35,582 bases of DNA from Bacteriovoracaceae bacterium (lineage in GTDB: Bacteria > Bdellovibrionota > Bacteriovoracia > Bacteriovoracales > Bacteriovoracaceae): assembly GCA_947448495.1 (NCBI GenBank), contig CANFNX010000010.1, forward strand, positions 1 to 35,582, given 5' to 3'. This document shows positions 24,487 to 32,666 of this stretch, in pieces. How positions within the stretch are numbered: position 1 is the stretch's first letter; every line of letters starts with the position of its first letter. A program made the position numbers and the translations under genes. The notes under the pieces were generated by a model. That model did no database searches, had not been told where the DNA came from, and was given only the letters and a program-made list of their open reading frames with translations.

Positions 24487-26448
24487 TTAGTGTCCTGGGG
24501 GGTAGTTGAAGTAACTTGAAGTCCCAAAACTGTAAGGGGAGTATGTTCCTCCTACGCTGGCCGATGAGTATGGCGGAAGGCCTGGTGTCATGCGATAGTT
24601 TCCCCATCCAGTCATCAATGCAGGGGTCATGATTTGAGTCGAAATGTCCATGGCCGGAGCTGTTGGTGGAAGATAGGGATAGTTTGGCGTATAAGGGTTT
24701 TGATAAACCGGTGCCGGAGCAAAAAAATTAGCTGTGGTTTGAAGGAGAGATTGGGCAAATTGTCCAAATATCTCTCCGCCACTGTTCCTGGTGTCGGGAT
24801 CAACAGGCGCCTGAAAATAATCCGGATTCTCTTTTTTTGTTTTTTTCTGGGGCTCTTTTTCTGTCAATTGGCACAGTAAATCTTTTCCTTGTATCAAAAT
24901 GGATTTATCGTCACAGATCGTTTTGATATCAGTATCTTCTTTCGGTTTTTCTAAAACATACAGAATATCATTGGCCTGTCCACTTAGCACATAGGCTTCT
25001 TTAGAAATTGTTCCTATGTCTTGATCGCAGCCTGTAATGTTTGAGTCTGAAGTTGTCGTGCATTCTCCTGAATGAAGTTTCTCGAGAGCAAAGTTTCTCA
25101 AAGCAAATAGATTTGGATTGTCTTGATAATGTTTCGCCTTTAGGGCATTGAGGTAATTTGCTTTCTCAATAAGCTCCGTTAACTTTGTGGTTATTATTCC
25201 ATCGCATTCAGTTGGATATTTAAGATTCTCATCAGGGATGCATTTGCTGAGGGCTTGATCCAATTGTGTTCGGTATTTTTGTCCATGGGCAAATTCATCA
25301 CTCAAATCTTTGATAATCGCCTTATCTAATTGTGGAAGTTCTTTTTTATTTATCAACAATTTAAGACAGTCCTCAATGGGGGCATCCAAGGTTTGAGCAT
25401 TTTTACAAGCATCACTCCCAGTTTCTGGATATTCAGCGTACTGGTTCAAAACGAGAGATAATTTACTTTTCATCTCCCATTCTTCTCGACTTTTTAGATC
25501 AGTGAGATATCCCGAAAAACGTTGTGGTATTTTTTGAGCGAGAACCAGTTTTTCTGAGGCGGTAATATTTTGTAACGAAGATTGCATGTTTTTAATAAAG
25601 CCAAATTTGGAGTTCCCCTGGAGCTCTGGTAAAGACTTAAGAGTCTTTAAATCTTCATCTGAAAAAAGGCCATCTTTTTCGGGTGATTTAATTTCACTTA
25701 GAAGTTTTGAATAACTATAAGGATCTTTACCTTTTTTGATGGCCATTGCGTCGGTCAAATCTTCTATGTGCTTTCGATTAAATTTTCTTTCAGTGTTTTT
25801 ACCGACTTTAATCATGCCATTGATTTCGTTATAGACAATATCAGTCATAACAAAAGCTGGAGAGCATACAGAATTGCTACCTACTAGTTCTGACTTAAAT
25901 TCGAGACAGTACTTCTGCCTTAAAGCATCAAAACTCTGTGAATCTTTCCATCCCGATTTGTCAGCGGCCATTTTGGATAAGATATTTTCAGATTTGGAAT
26001 TGTTTGTTCCTAAAAATAACTCAATTGTGCTTGCAATTTGCAGATTATCCATAAAGGTTGCAGTTGCCTCTGTTGCAATCTTAGGATCATTGAATTCTTT
26101 AAGTGTGATCAGCCCTTTTTCAATTTCATTTTTTAGATTTGAAATTCCTTTAAGGAGGGCAATTTCGTTTTCTACAGATTTTAATTGCATCTCAAGGGCT
26201 GAATAATCTTTGCACCGATAATCCCAGTCAGCATTTGCACCCTCGGCTTTGGCGAAATTTGGAAAACCAATCGATTTGTTATCAAGTCCTAATGACTTTG
26301 CTTCAATCTTGTCGCAATCAGATCCGAAGCGACTCTTTTGGATGCGTTTTTCTAAATCTTCGGCGGTTTTTTTCAAGGCGGTACAGTCAGGCGTTACTGC
26401 CATTGCACTAAGGTAGGGAATTGCTAAAAATAGTGGCCAGAATTTCAT
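24487..26448 (-). CDS. Large secreted protein with Pro/Tyr-rich C-terminus, unknown function
   Basis: A 653-residue protein beginning with a signal peptide (MKFWPLFLAIPYLSAMA, then VTPDC). The N-terminal two thirds is mainly helical with a probable coiled coil near 65-105 and paired cysteines (SDC, YRC, KYC, VCS) typical of an exported protein. From about 555 onward it is low-complexity and rich in Pro, Tyr, Ser, Gly and Asn (NPYTPNYPYLPPTAPA, SSYFNYPPGH), as in surface or matrix-binding tails. I took ATG 26448 for the signal peptide, though an in-frame ATG lies at 26490; neither has a good ribosome site. It is first in the operon containing the giant lipoprotein, so the two may act together outside the cytosol. 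Confidence 0.72.
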   Translation of the reverse strand: MKFWPLFLAIPYLSAMAVTPDCTALKKTAEDLEKRIQKSRFGSDCDKIEAKSLGLDNKSIGFPNFAKAEGANADWDYRCKDYSALEMQLKSVENEIALLKGISNLKNEIEKGLITLKEFNDPKIATEATATFMDNLQIASTIELFLGTNNSKSENILSKMAADKSGWKDSQSFDALRQKYCLEFKSELVGSNSVCSPAFVMTDIVYNEINGMIKVGKNTERKFNRKHIEDLTDAMAIKKGKDPYSYSKLLSEIKSPEKDGLFSDEDLKTLKSLPELQGNSKFGFIKNMQSSLQNITASEKLVLAQKIPQRFSGYLTDLKSREEWEMKSKLSLVLNQYAEYPETGSDACKNAQTLDAPIEDCLKLLINKKELPQLDKAIIKDLSDEFAHGQKYRTQLDQALSKCIPDENLKYPTECDGIITTKLTELIEKANYLNALKAKHYQDNPNLFALRNFALEKLHSGECTTTSDSNITGCDQDIGTISKEAYVLSGQANDILYVLEKPKEDTDIKTICDDKSILIQGKDLLCQLTEKEPQKKTKKENPDYFQAPVDPDTRNSGGEIFGQFAQSLLQTTANFFAPAPVYQNPYTPNYPYLPPTAPAMDISTQIMTPALMTGWGNYRMTPGLPPYSSASVGGTYSPYSFGTSSYFNYPPGH

Positions 26449-26516
26449 ACATTGATATTTTCGGCTATTTTGGGCAAGACATTTAGTCATTTATTGAAAG
26501 AGTCGGTAAAAAGAGG

Positions 26517-27611
26517 TTATCCGTGCCCCGAACTCATGAAAACTTCATCATAATTAATGAATTTTTGAGATTCGCCAAGGGATAGAAAGTAGTCCTCGGT
26601 AAATTTCATGGTATCCCCTAAATGTTGGCAACCGAAGATTTGTGATCTAAAGGCAGCAGCGTGGGGAAAGCCAGCAGCAAACCACACGATTAACTTTCTA
26701 AGCTGAACCAAGGTTGTTCTTTCTTCGGGGAAAATTTCAGTATTATAAGTGTAGAGTCGCTGTACCACTTCCCAATAATCTTTGCCATGAAAGATGGATC
26801 TTTTTTGTTTGGCGTAATTTGGGTCAAGTGATTCCAGAAAAATAAATGGATTTCTAAGCGCACCACGGGCAATCATGAGGGCATTACAATTTGTTTTTAA
26901 TAATCTGTCTGAAACTCCATAGGGGTGATGAAGATCTCCGTTACCAACGAGAGGGAGTTTTTTTACTTCATTTAAATTTTCAATGAAATTCCAATCAGCG
27001 AGTCCAGTATATTGCTGGGTTCTTGTTCGACCATGAATCGCCACCCATTCGATGCCAGAGTCATGAGCGATTTTTAAAATCTCGGCTGCATTTAAATGGT
27101 TCGCATCCCAGCCTGTTCTGATTTTTATGGAGAGTGGGATTTTTATTTTGCTGCGTACTTTTTCAAACAGGGGAGCCAGTTTTTCAACTTCTTTCATTAG
27201 GGCAGAGCCCCCACCTTTAGTAACGACCTTATTAACTGGACATCCCATGTTTATATCAAGAAATTTTGGTCCATAATTTTGTGCGACTTCTGCTGCCCGC
27301 GACATGGCCTCCGCATCCTCACCAAAAAGCTGAAGACCAACATTTTTTTCTAAATTGTCAATTTTTAGCATTTCGAGGGTGCGTTGATTGGCATAGTTTA
27401 TACCATGACAGGAAATAAGCTCTGAGACTGTTCCGCCAGCACCAAGGTCTTCCATCAGGAGTCTGAAGGGGATATTGCAAATTCCGGCCATCGGGGCCAA
27501 TAAAAGTTTTGATGAAAAATCAACTGTCCCAAGTTTCATGGGCGCTGCTTGGGCCTGAAATTGTTCAATTTTATTGTTCAGTTCGGGGCTAAAGGGTGCT
27601 GGTTTCTTCAT
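26517..27611 (-). CDS. tRNA-dihydrouridine synthase (DusB-like)
   Basis: A flavin enzyme that reduces uridine to dihydrouridine in tRNA. The TIM-barrel core starts at about residue 34 with LLLAPMAGICNIPFR, has the catalytic cysteine C124 in NMGCPVNKV with the following KGGGSALM, and shows IKIRTGW, IHGRTRTQQYTG and VGNGDL, all Dus landmarks. The wording of the active-site loop fits DusB best among DusA/B/C. At 364 residues it is somewhat longer than usual because of a 24-residue N-terminal tail; ATG 27539 would match the common start, but neither start has a clear Shine-Dalgarno. It is a single gene on the minus strand. Confidence 0.9.
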   Translation of the reverse strand: MKKPAPFSPELNNKIEQFQAQAAPMKLGTVDFSSKLLLAPMAGICNIPFRLLMEDLGAGGTVSELISCHGINYANQRTLEMLKIDNLEKNVGLQLFGEDAEAMSRAAEVAQNYGPKFLDINMGCPVNKVVTKGGGSALMKEVEKLAPLFEKVRSKIKIPLSIKIRTGWDANHLNAAEILKIAHDSGIEWVAIHGRTRTQQYTGLADWNFIENLNEVKKLPLVGNGDLHHPYGVSDRLLKTNCNALMIARGALRNPFIFLESLDPNYAKQKRSIFHGKDYWEVVQRLYTYNTEIFPEERTTLVQLRKLIVWFAAGFPHAAAFRSQIFGCQHLGDTMKFTEDYFLSLGESQKFINYDEVFMSSGHG

Positions 27612-27736
27612 GCATGGTATTTAAACGAAGTCTATTGAACTTGCAATTGCTTTAGCATTTTTTTAATCATTCTCTTGTCTGATAATTTGAATCGGTTTAT
27701 GGTTCGGGCCTAAATTGTTTGTACTCAGGAGTGTCC

Positions 27737-28132
27737 ATGAAATTTATTTTAGTGTTCCTTGTTTTTGCTGCTCAATTCGCTATGGCCGATGAAACCTGCA
27801 GTACATGTGATCATGATTTCAGAATTTCTAGTAATTATATTGAAGCTAGTGGTAGAGGGGAGCATGTGAAAATCCCTTATGATCAAATGAGAACACTCAG
27901 CCAAAATAATCGAAATGATTTTAAAACTCTTGTGAATACATTGTTAGATCATACTAAGACAGATGAAGTGCTTTTAGCTGAAGAGGCTGCAAGACTTTAT
28001 CGATTTTCTCTAACCGTAGCAGACGCAAAGGAAAATTTTGTGACCCTTAAGTATATTAAAGGATACGATGCTTCAGGAATGCTTGTCGTTCGTTTCATGA
28101 TCACTGAGGAAGGTGCTTTCCGCTGCCAATAA
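27737..28132 (+). CDS. Small secreted protein, unknown function
   Basis: A 131-residue protein with a signal peptide (MKFILVFLVFAAQFAMA) and a mature start DETCSTCDHDF, a CxxC-like pair that could bind metal or form a disulfide. The remainder is helical and ends GAFRCQ. ATG 27737 has AGGAG at good spacing, so the upstream in-frame TTG at 27719 is rejected. No known domain was recognised. The HAD-hydrolase gene follows in the -1 frame and appears to overlap its end, suggesting coupled translation. Confidence 0.68.
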   Translation: MKFILVFLVFAAQFAMADETCSTCDHDFRISSNYIEASGRGEHVKIPYDQMRTLSQNNRNDFKTLVNTLLDHTKTDEVLLAEEAARLYRFSLTVADAKENFVTLKYIKGYDASGMLVVRFMITEEGAFRCQ

Positions 28133-28590
28133 ATTCTGAATTACAAAAACATATCGTTTTTGATTGTGATGGGACGCTTATTAATACGTCCCATCCAGTC
28201 TATACTGCCTTTGAGGGAATCAAAGATCTTCTCTCAACTCTGTATTTAGACCATCATTTATACGTTTGGACTGCCCGAGATCGACTTTCTCTGCTTCGAT
28301 TACTCCAGTTACATTCAATCCATACATATTTTGAAGGATTTTATACCTCCGACGATGCCTTCCCAAAGCCTCACATCAACGGCCTTTATGAGCTTCTTGG
28401 TCCCGTGGATAAGGGTCAAGTTTGGATCATTGGAGATACGACTCATGACATATTAGGTGCCAAAAATTATGGAGCAAAATCCATTGGTGCTTGTTGGAAT
28501 AAGGCGGTTAAACCTGAACAACTAAAGCTTGCAGGCGCTGATTTTCTTTCTCATACCCCTAAAGAGTGCCTGACTTGGCTCATTCTTTAA
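28123..28590 (+). CDS. HAD-family phosphatase without an ordinary start codon
   Basis: The frame reads as a complete small HAD phosphatase. Motif I is VFDCDGT, motif II is VWTARD, the motif III lysine lies in FPKPH, and motif IV is IIGDTTHD followed by GAKSIGA. The downstream Gly-Ala pattern resembles the phosphoglycolate phosphatase group. The frame opens after a TGA at 28105, and there is no ATG, GTG or TTG before motif I. The best candidate is CTG 28123, nine bases after GAGGAAGG (28106-28113), giving 155 residues starting with M-P-I-N-S-E-L-Q-K-H. ATA 28129 is another option. It overlaps the stop of the preceding gene, so reinitiation or a -1 shift could also deliver it. The family is sure; the start is not. 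Confidence 0.8.
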   Translation: MPINSELQKHIVFDCDGTLINTSHPVYTAFEGIKDLLSTLYLDHHLYVWTARDRLSLLRLLQLHSIHTYFEGFYTSDDAFPKPHINGLYELLGPVDKGQVWIIGDTTHDILGAKNYGAKSIGACWNKAVKPEQLKLAGADFLSHTPKECLTWLIL

Positions 28591-28656
28591 TTCGACACTT
28601 CGCGTTTCCTTGAAATTGATGTAAGCTCTCGCTGTTTGAAAATTGAGGAGACAGTC

Positions 28657-30096
28657 ATGTTTGATAATTTAAGTGAAAAGTTTTCAGATGCTTTTCGCTC
28701 ACTTCGTGGAAAAAGTAAAATCTCAGAAGAAAATATTGAGGAAACCTTAAAGGCAGTAAAAACTGCTCTACTTGAGGCCGATGTAAATTTCAAAGTCGTT
28801 AAAGAGTTTGTTGAGAAAGTTAAAACAGAAGCGTTAGGCGAAAAAGTTCTCCGTGGAGTTGAGCCTGGTCAGCAGTTTGTTAAGATCATGCATGATGAAC
28901 TAGCTAATCTCATGGGCAAGGAGAATGAAGGACTAAATGTTAATCGCCCTCCTGTCATGCCTATACTTATTGTGGGACTTAACGGAGCTGGTAAGACGAC
29001 TTTCGCGGGGAAACTTGCACTATTCCTTCGTAATAAAAATAAAAAAGATATTTATCTTATACCTGCAGATAATTTCCGTCCTGCTGCCAAAGATCAGCTC
29101 ATCACCCATGCTAAAAATTTAGGTGTCGATTACTTTGATTCTGATTTGTCTCAGTCTGCGGTCGAAATCGTGAAGAACGGTATGGCCGAAGCGAGAAAGC
29201 TTCATAAGGAAATTGCGATTATTGATACCGCTGGTCGCTTGCAGGTTGATGAAGAACTTATGGGTCAACTCGTAGATGTTCGCAAGTCCCTCGATAATCC
29301 AGAAGTTTTGATGGTTGCTGATGCGATGACTGGTCAAGAAGCTGTTAACGTCGCGAAAGTTTTCCATGAGAAGGTGGGCTTAACAGGTGTTGTCCTTTCA
29401 AAAATGGATTCTGATGCTCGAGGTGGTGCTGCTCTCTCTATTCGCTATGTAACCGGAGTACCGATTAAGTTTATTTCTGTAGGCGAGAAGATGAAGGATC
29501 TTGATCCATTTCATCCAGATCGTTTGGCCAAGCGAATTCTTGATATGGGTGATGTATTGTCTTTAGTCGAGAAAGCTGAAGAGGCCATCAATCAAGATGA
29601 TGCGATGGGGATGATGGCCAATCTTGAAAAAGGTAAATTCACCATCAATGATTTTGTAAAACAGATGGAGACGATCAATCGTCTTGGCTCTTTCGGTTCT
29701 ATTTTAAAGATGATACCTGGCATGGGGGGAGCCCTCCGACAAATGGGTGATTTAAGTGCCGCTGAAAATGAAATGAAAAATATGAAAGTCATGATCAATT
29801 CGATGACTAAAAAAGAGCGTGAAAATACCTCTCTCATTGATAACTCTCGTCGTAAGCGAATTGCGGCTGGTTCTGGAAGATCTCTTCAGGATGTAACTCA
29901 GTTCTTGGAACGTTTTGAACAAATGCGTCAAATGATGGTGGGGATGATGGGGATGATGAAAGGTGGTGGATTGCCAAACATTCCCGGTATGGGTCCGGTG
30001 AAAGGCTTTAGACAGGCCCCGCAAACCCAACAACCTTTTGGCCAGCAGCCTGCCAAAGGTCCTAAAAAGGGTCAGTTCGGGAAGAAGTATTTTTGA
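28657..30096 (+). CDS. ffh: Signal recognition particle protein Ffh
   Basis: Ffh binds 4.5S RNA and signal sequences and brings ribosomes to FtsY at the inner membrane. The N domain (about 1-90) is followed by the G domain with P-loop GLNGAGKTT (107-115), DTAGR (190-194), SKMD (248-251) and ARGGAALS. The C-terminal M domain has RRKRIAAGSG (398-407) for RNA binding and a methionine-rich signal-peptide groove (QMRQMMVGMMGMM). The P-loop has Asn where most Ffh proteins have Gln; Asn is usual in the partner FtsY. The length of 479 is normal. ATG 28657 follows GAGGAG; TTG 28636 is rejected. It leads the rpsP-trmD-rplS block. Confidence 0.95.
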   Translation: MFDNLSEKFSDAFRSLRGKSKISEENIEETLKAVKTALLEADVNFKVVKEFVEKVKTEALGEKVLRGVEPGQQFVKIMHDELANLMGKENEGLNVNRPPVMPILIVGLNGAGKTTFAGKLALFLRNKNKKDIYLIPADNFRPAAKDQLITHAKNLGVDYFDSDLSQSAVEIVKNGMAEARKLHKEIAIIDTAGRLQVDEELMGQLVDVRKSLDNPEVLMVADAMTGQEAVNVAKVFHEKVGLTGVVLSKMDSDARGGAALSIRYVTGVPIKFISVGEKMKDLDPFHPDRLAKRILDMGDVLSLVEKAEEAINQDDAMGMMANLEKGKFTINDFVKQMETINRLGSFGSILKMIPGMGGALRQMGDLSAAENEMKNMKVMINSMTKKERENTSLIDNSRRKRIAAGSGRSLQDVTQFLERFEQMRQMMVGMMGMMKGGGLPNIPGMGPVKGFRQAPQTQQPFGQQPAKGPKKGQFGKKYF

Positions 30097-30115
30097 GGGG
30101 TTAATGGCCATCGGT

Positions 30116-30144
30116 TTGACTTTGGCCGTTAGATAGACTATAAA
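30116..30144 (+). promoter_or_regulatory. Promoter of rpsP-khpA-rimM-trmD
   Basis: TTGACT (30116-30121), an exact 17-base spacer and TATAAA (30139-30144), each 5 of 6 to the sigma-70 consensus. It gives a leader of about 30 bases before rpsP with a strong AGAGGAG. It sits after the ffh stop, so the ribosomal genes have their own start. Confidence 0.72.
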
Positions 30145-30182
30145 ACATAAAATTTTTTGTGTACTTTAGAGGAGATTTCCAA

Positions 30183-30425
30183 ATGGTTAAAATTAGAATG
30201 GCCCGTGGCGGCCGCAAAAACCGTCCTGTTTATACAATCGTAGCTACTAATTCTCGTAGCCCACGTGATGGCCAATTCCTTGAAAAATTAGGTCAATACG
30301 ATCCAAAAGCTACAGAAGCTATTAAATTTGTTAACGTTGAAGGTATCAAGACTTGGGTTACTAAAGGTGCTCAACTTTCTGATACTGTAAGAACATTGCT
30401 CAAAAATAACAATATTACGCTATAA
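30183..30425 (+). CDS. rpsP: Ribosomal protein bS16
   Basis: An 80-residue 30S protein. The start MVKIRMARGGRKNRPVYTIV, RSPRDGQFLEKLGQYDP and a C-terminal GAQLSDTVRTLL segment are diagnostic. ATG 30183 has AGAGGAG nine bases upstream; the upstream GTG at 30159 is rejected. It is first in the usual rpsP-khpA-rimM-trmD order. Confidence 0.97.
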   Translation: MVKIRMARGGRKNRPVYTIVATNSRSPRDGQFLEKLGQYDPKATEAIKFVNVEGIKTWVTKGAQLSDTVRTLLKNNNITL

Positions 30426-30484
30426 TACTGTTAACCCCTCGGTCTTAACTGTTCCCGGGGCAATGACCCTTTCAAGTAGGTGTT

Positions 30485-30727
30485 ATGAGCAGTGAATTGA
30501 AAACTCTAATCGAGTTTGTCTCAAAAGCTTTGGTGGACATGCCTGAACGCGTGGAAGTCAATGAGATTGAGGGAGAGCAGACAACAGTCATAGAACTCAA
30601 AGTTGATAAATCAGATTTGGGTAAAGTGATTGGTAAGCAAGGAAGAACCGCAAGAGCATTAAGGACAATCCTAAACGCTGCTTCGACCAAGCTTAGAAAG
30701 CGATCAGTACTCGAGATTATTGAGTAA
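30485..30727 (+). CDS. khpA: KH-domain RNA-binding protein KhpA
   Basis: An 80-residue protein that is one KH domain with the GxxG loop as [12 protein letters not shown] (G50-G53). KhpA works with KhpB as a global RNA-binding pair in many bacteria. The position between rpsP and rimM is the conserved one for this protein. Length and sequence fit, and the start has TAGGT five bases before it. Confidence 0.93.
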   Translation: MSSELKTLIEFVSKALVDMPERVEVNEIEGEQTTVIELKVDKSDLGKVIGKQGRTARALRTILNAASTKLRKRSVLEIIE

Positions 30728-30750
30728 ATTAAGTATTAGGAAAACATTTC

Positions 30751-30797
30751 GCCTCAACTTACCGGCTGGTTTCAGTCGAGTCAGTTGAGGCTTTTTT
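30751..30797 (+). terminator. Long two-tier hairpin terminator between khpA and rimM
   Basis: Outer 9-bp stem GCCTCAACT / AGTTGAGGC (30751-30759 with 30783-30791), a nested 6-bp stem CGGCTG / CAGTCG with one G-U pair (30763-30768 with 30773-30778), then six Ts (30792-30797). It stands just before rimM, whose possible ribosome site GAGG (30787-30790) is in the 3' arm. It likely reduces rimM-trmD expression relative to rpsP-khpA. Confidence 0.75.
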
Positions 30798-30802
30798 ATT
30801 TT

Positions 30803-31345
30803 ATGAGCAAAGAACAAGATAAAATGATCAAAATTGCGAATGTCTTTCACCCCCATGGGATTAAAGGTGAAGCAGAGCTTCGGTTGCTGAATGATAATCA
30901 TGAAGACTCTATTCTGGAAGAAGGAATGACTGTTTATCTTTATCCTGCCTCTGAGAAGTCCCAGGTTTCAAAGGGAGGAGAGGAGTGGTTGATTCAGAAA
31001 TTGCGCTTCGGCAATAAAGTTATTTGTTATTTTGAAGGAATAAAGGACCGCACTCATCTTGAGTCAATGCTTCCTTTTGAAGTGCGAGTTCCAAGAGAGG
31101 CGTTTCCAGAGGCCGGAGAGGATAAAGTCTATCTAGTTGATCTCATCGATTGGGATGTGGTGAATCCTAATGGGGATAAAATTGGAACGCTTGAGAGCTT
31201 TTCTGACAATGGAATGCAGTATCTCTTTGATGTACGTCTAAGCGATGGATCTCTTATTACGCTTCCTTATGTGGATGCTTTTTTTCCAAAAATTGACACC
31301 GAAAACAAGAATATTGTGATGATTCATCCGGAGTACACGGAATGA
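30803..31345 (+). CDS. rimM: Ribosome maturation factor RimM
   Basis: RimM binds S19 and helps mature the 30S head. The 180-residue protein has the N-terminal beta-barrel start KIANVFHPHGIKGEAELRLL, a mid segment VYLVDLIDWDVVN and the C-terminal PRC-barrel, ending with LPYVDAFFPKIDTENKNIVM. I chose ATG 30803; ATG 30824 (just before the conserved core) is possible, and TTG 30785 lies in the terminator stem and is rejected. It overlaps trmD by four bases (ATGA). Confidence 0.92.
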   Translation: MSKEQDKMIKIANVFHPHGIKGEAELRLLNDNHEDSILEEGMTVYLYPASEKSQVSKGGEEWLIQKLRFGNKVICYFEGIKDRTHLESMLPFEVRVPREAFPEAGEDKVYLVDLIDWDVVNPNGDKIGTLESFSDNGMQYLFDVRLSDGSLITLPYVDAFFPKIDTENKNIVMIHPEYTE

Positions 31346-32076
31346 TCAAGCGCATTTGGATCCTCACCCTTTTTCCTGAAATGTTTAAGCCATTTTTAGA
31401 TTGCGGGATTGCTGGAGCTGCTTTTCGTGGTGAGAGAAGTGAAGACTTTAAATTTGAATTACACTTTGTGAACATTAGAGATTACTCCACGACAAAATAT
31501 AAAAGTGTAGATGACTCTCCTTACGGCGGTGGCCCTGGTATGGTCATGCGAGCCGATATCTTAAAAGACGCTCTTCTCAAAGGTGTGCAAGAGGCCGGTG
31601 GCTATGAATCTCTAGACCAGCTTGAAGTGGTTTATACTTCTCCACGTGGAACGGTTTGGACGAATAAGGTCGCCCGCGATTTTGGAGTCAGCATTTTAGG
31701 AAGTCCCGATAAGGATATTGTGTTCATTGCTGGTCGCTATGAAGGGGTCGATGAAAGATTTCTTTCTAAATATGTGACGAAGTTTTATTCAATTGGCGAT
31801 TATGTTCTCACCGGTGGGGAGCTTGCGATAATGACTATCCTTGATTCAGCGGTTCGCTTTGTTCCGGGCATTCTTGGCAACAAATTATCAAGTGAATACG
31901 ATTCATTTGAAGATGGGATGATTGAATTCCCTCAGTATACCAAGCCCAGAGAATTTGAGGGGATGGAAGTTCCATCAATCCTTCTTGAAGGTCATCATAA
32001 AAAAATCCAAGAGTGGCAGCATCAAGAAAAACTTGCAATGACCAAAAACTGGCGACCTGATCTACTCAAAAAATAA
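31342..32076 (+). CDS. trmD: tRNA (guanine-N1-)-methyltransferase TrmD
   Basis: TrmD makes m1G37 in tRNA, guarding the reading frame. The 244-residue SPOUT enzyme has SVDDSPYGGGPGMVM, YTSPRGTVW, the knot residues AGRYEGVDER and the IGDYVLTGGELA segment, and the C-terminal EYDSFEDG with the catalytic-region Asp and the later VPSILLEGHHKKI motif. It is translationally coupled to rimM. The usual next gene, rplS, comes after a divergent lipocalin and a methyltransferase. Confidence 0.96.
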   Translation: MIKRIWILTLFPEMFKPFLDCGIAGAAFRGERSEDFKFELHFVNIRDYSTTKYKSVDDSPYGGGPGMVMRADILKDALLKGVQEAGGYESLDQLEVVYTSPRGTVWTNKVARDFGVSILGSPDKDIVFIAGRYEGVDERFLSKYVTKFYSIGDYVLTGGELAIMTILDSAVRFVPGILGNKLSSEYDSFEDGMIEFPQYTKPREFEGMEVPSILLEGHHKKIQEWQHQEKLAMTKNWRPDLLKK

Positions 32077-32080
32077 TCTA

Positions 32081-32599
32081 CTATTGCTGAGGCACCTTTT
32101 GGATCAACGTAGTATCGTAATGTTGTGCTTCAATTCTTTTTAAAATGTCTTGGTAAGTTGCCTCTGGCAAAGTAGGGGTTCTGGCCATAATCCAGACATA
32201 ACTTCGGTTCGGCACTCCGACCACAGTATAAGAGTAATCTGTCGCAAGATCCATCACGAGGTAAGGGAATTTAAGAGGCCAAAACATTTGGATGCGCCAT
32301 TCAGCATTGGAAGTCTTATCGTGAATAAACGCTTTCTGAGGGTAGTTCTTTTTCTCGCCCTCGAAGGAATTTTTACGAAATTCAAAATTCACATCTATTC
32401 GATTTTCTTTTTCATTCCAAGTATATGTTTCAACTGCATTATGGGCACCTTTCTCAATGAAAGTGGGAATGTTGGCGATAACGTACCATTTGCCCATAAA
32501 CTTTTGTATATCGACCTTGGGCACAGTCCTCACTGCAGGCTTGGGCGAATTAGAGCAAGAGGTAAGGAGACTCAATGTAATGATGAATAGTTTTTTCAT
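32081..32599 (-). CDS. Bacterial lipocalin (Blc-like lipoprotein)
   Basis: An outer-membrane lipocalin that would bind lipids or fatty acids. The signal peptide ends in LTSC (Cys15). The mature chain has the lipocalin GxW motif as FMGKWYVIANIP (G36, W38), then the 8-stranded barrel signature with NAVETYTW, YLVMDLATDYSYTVVGVPNRSYVWIMARTP and a helix at the end. This is the Blc/apolipoprotein D type. It is on the opposite strand between trmD and the methyltransferase gene, so it interrupts a block that is usually continuous and may be a later insertion. Confidence 0.93.
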   Translation of the reverse strand: MKKLFIITLSLLTSCSNSPKPAVRTVPKVDIQKFMGKWYVIANIPTFIEKGAHNAVETYTWNEKENRIDVNFEFRKNSFEGEKKNYPQKAFIHDKTSNAEWRIQMFWPLKFPYLVMDLATDYSYTVVGVPNRSYVWIMARTPTLPEATYQDILKRIEAQHYDTTLIQKVPQQ

Positions 32600-32635
32600 T
32601 ATGTCATTCTAGCCTATCTTCACATATTGGCCCTA

Positions 32636-32666
32636 TGACATTTGTCAGACCAAATCCCATTGTCAG
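32636..32666. promoter_or_regulatory. TGACA inverted repeat and repeated TTGTCAG
   Basis: TGACA-TT-TGTCA (32636-32647) is a perfect inverted repeat. The heptamer TTGTCAG occurs at 32642-32648 and again at 32660-32666, where it includes the -35 of the methyltransferase promoter, 18 bases apart. This looks like a regulator binding region between the two divergent genes. Confidence 0.35.

Noticed and set aside
24335-24607. Minus-strand frame of 90 codons overlapping the end of the 653-residue gene
   Set aside because: It is mostly out of frame within a real gene and lacks a start signal; the coding-like part is treated as a remnant instead.
32150-32590. Plus-strand frame of 146 codons
   Set aside because: It is antisense to the lipocalin gene, whose lipobox and GxW motif are clear.
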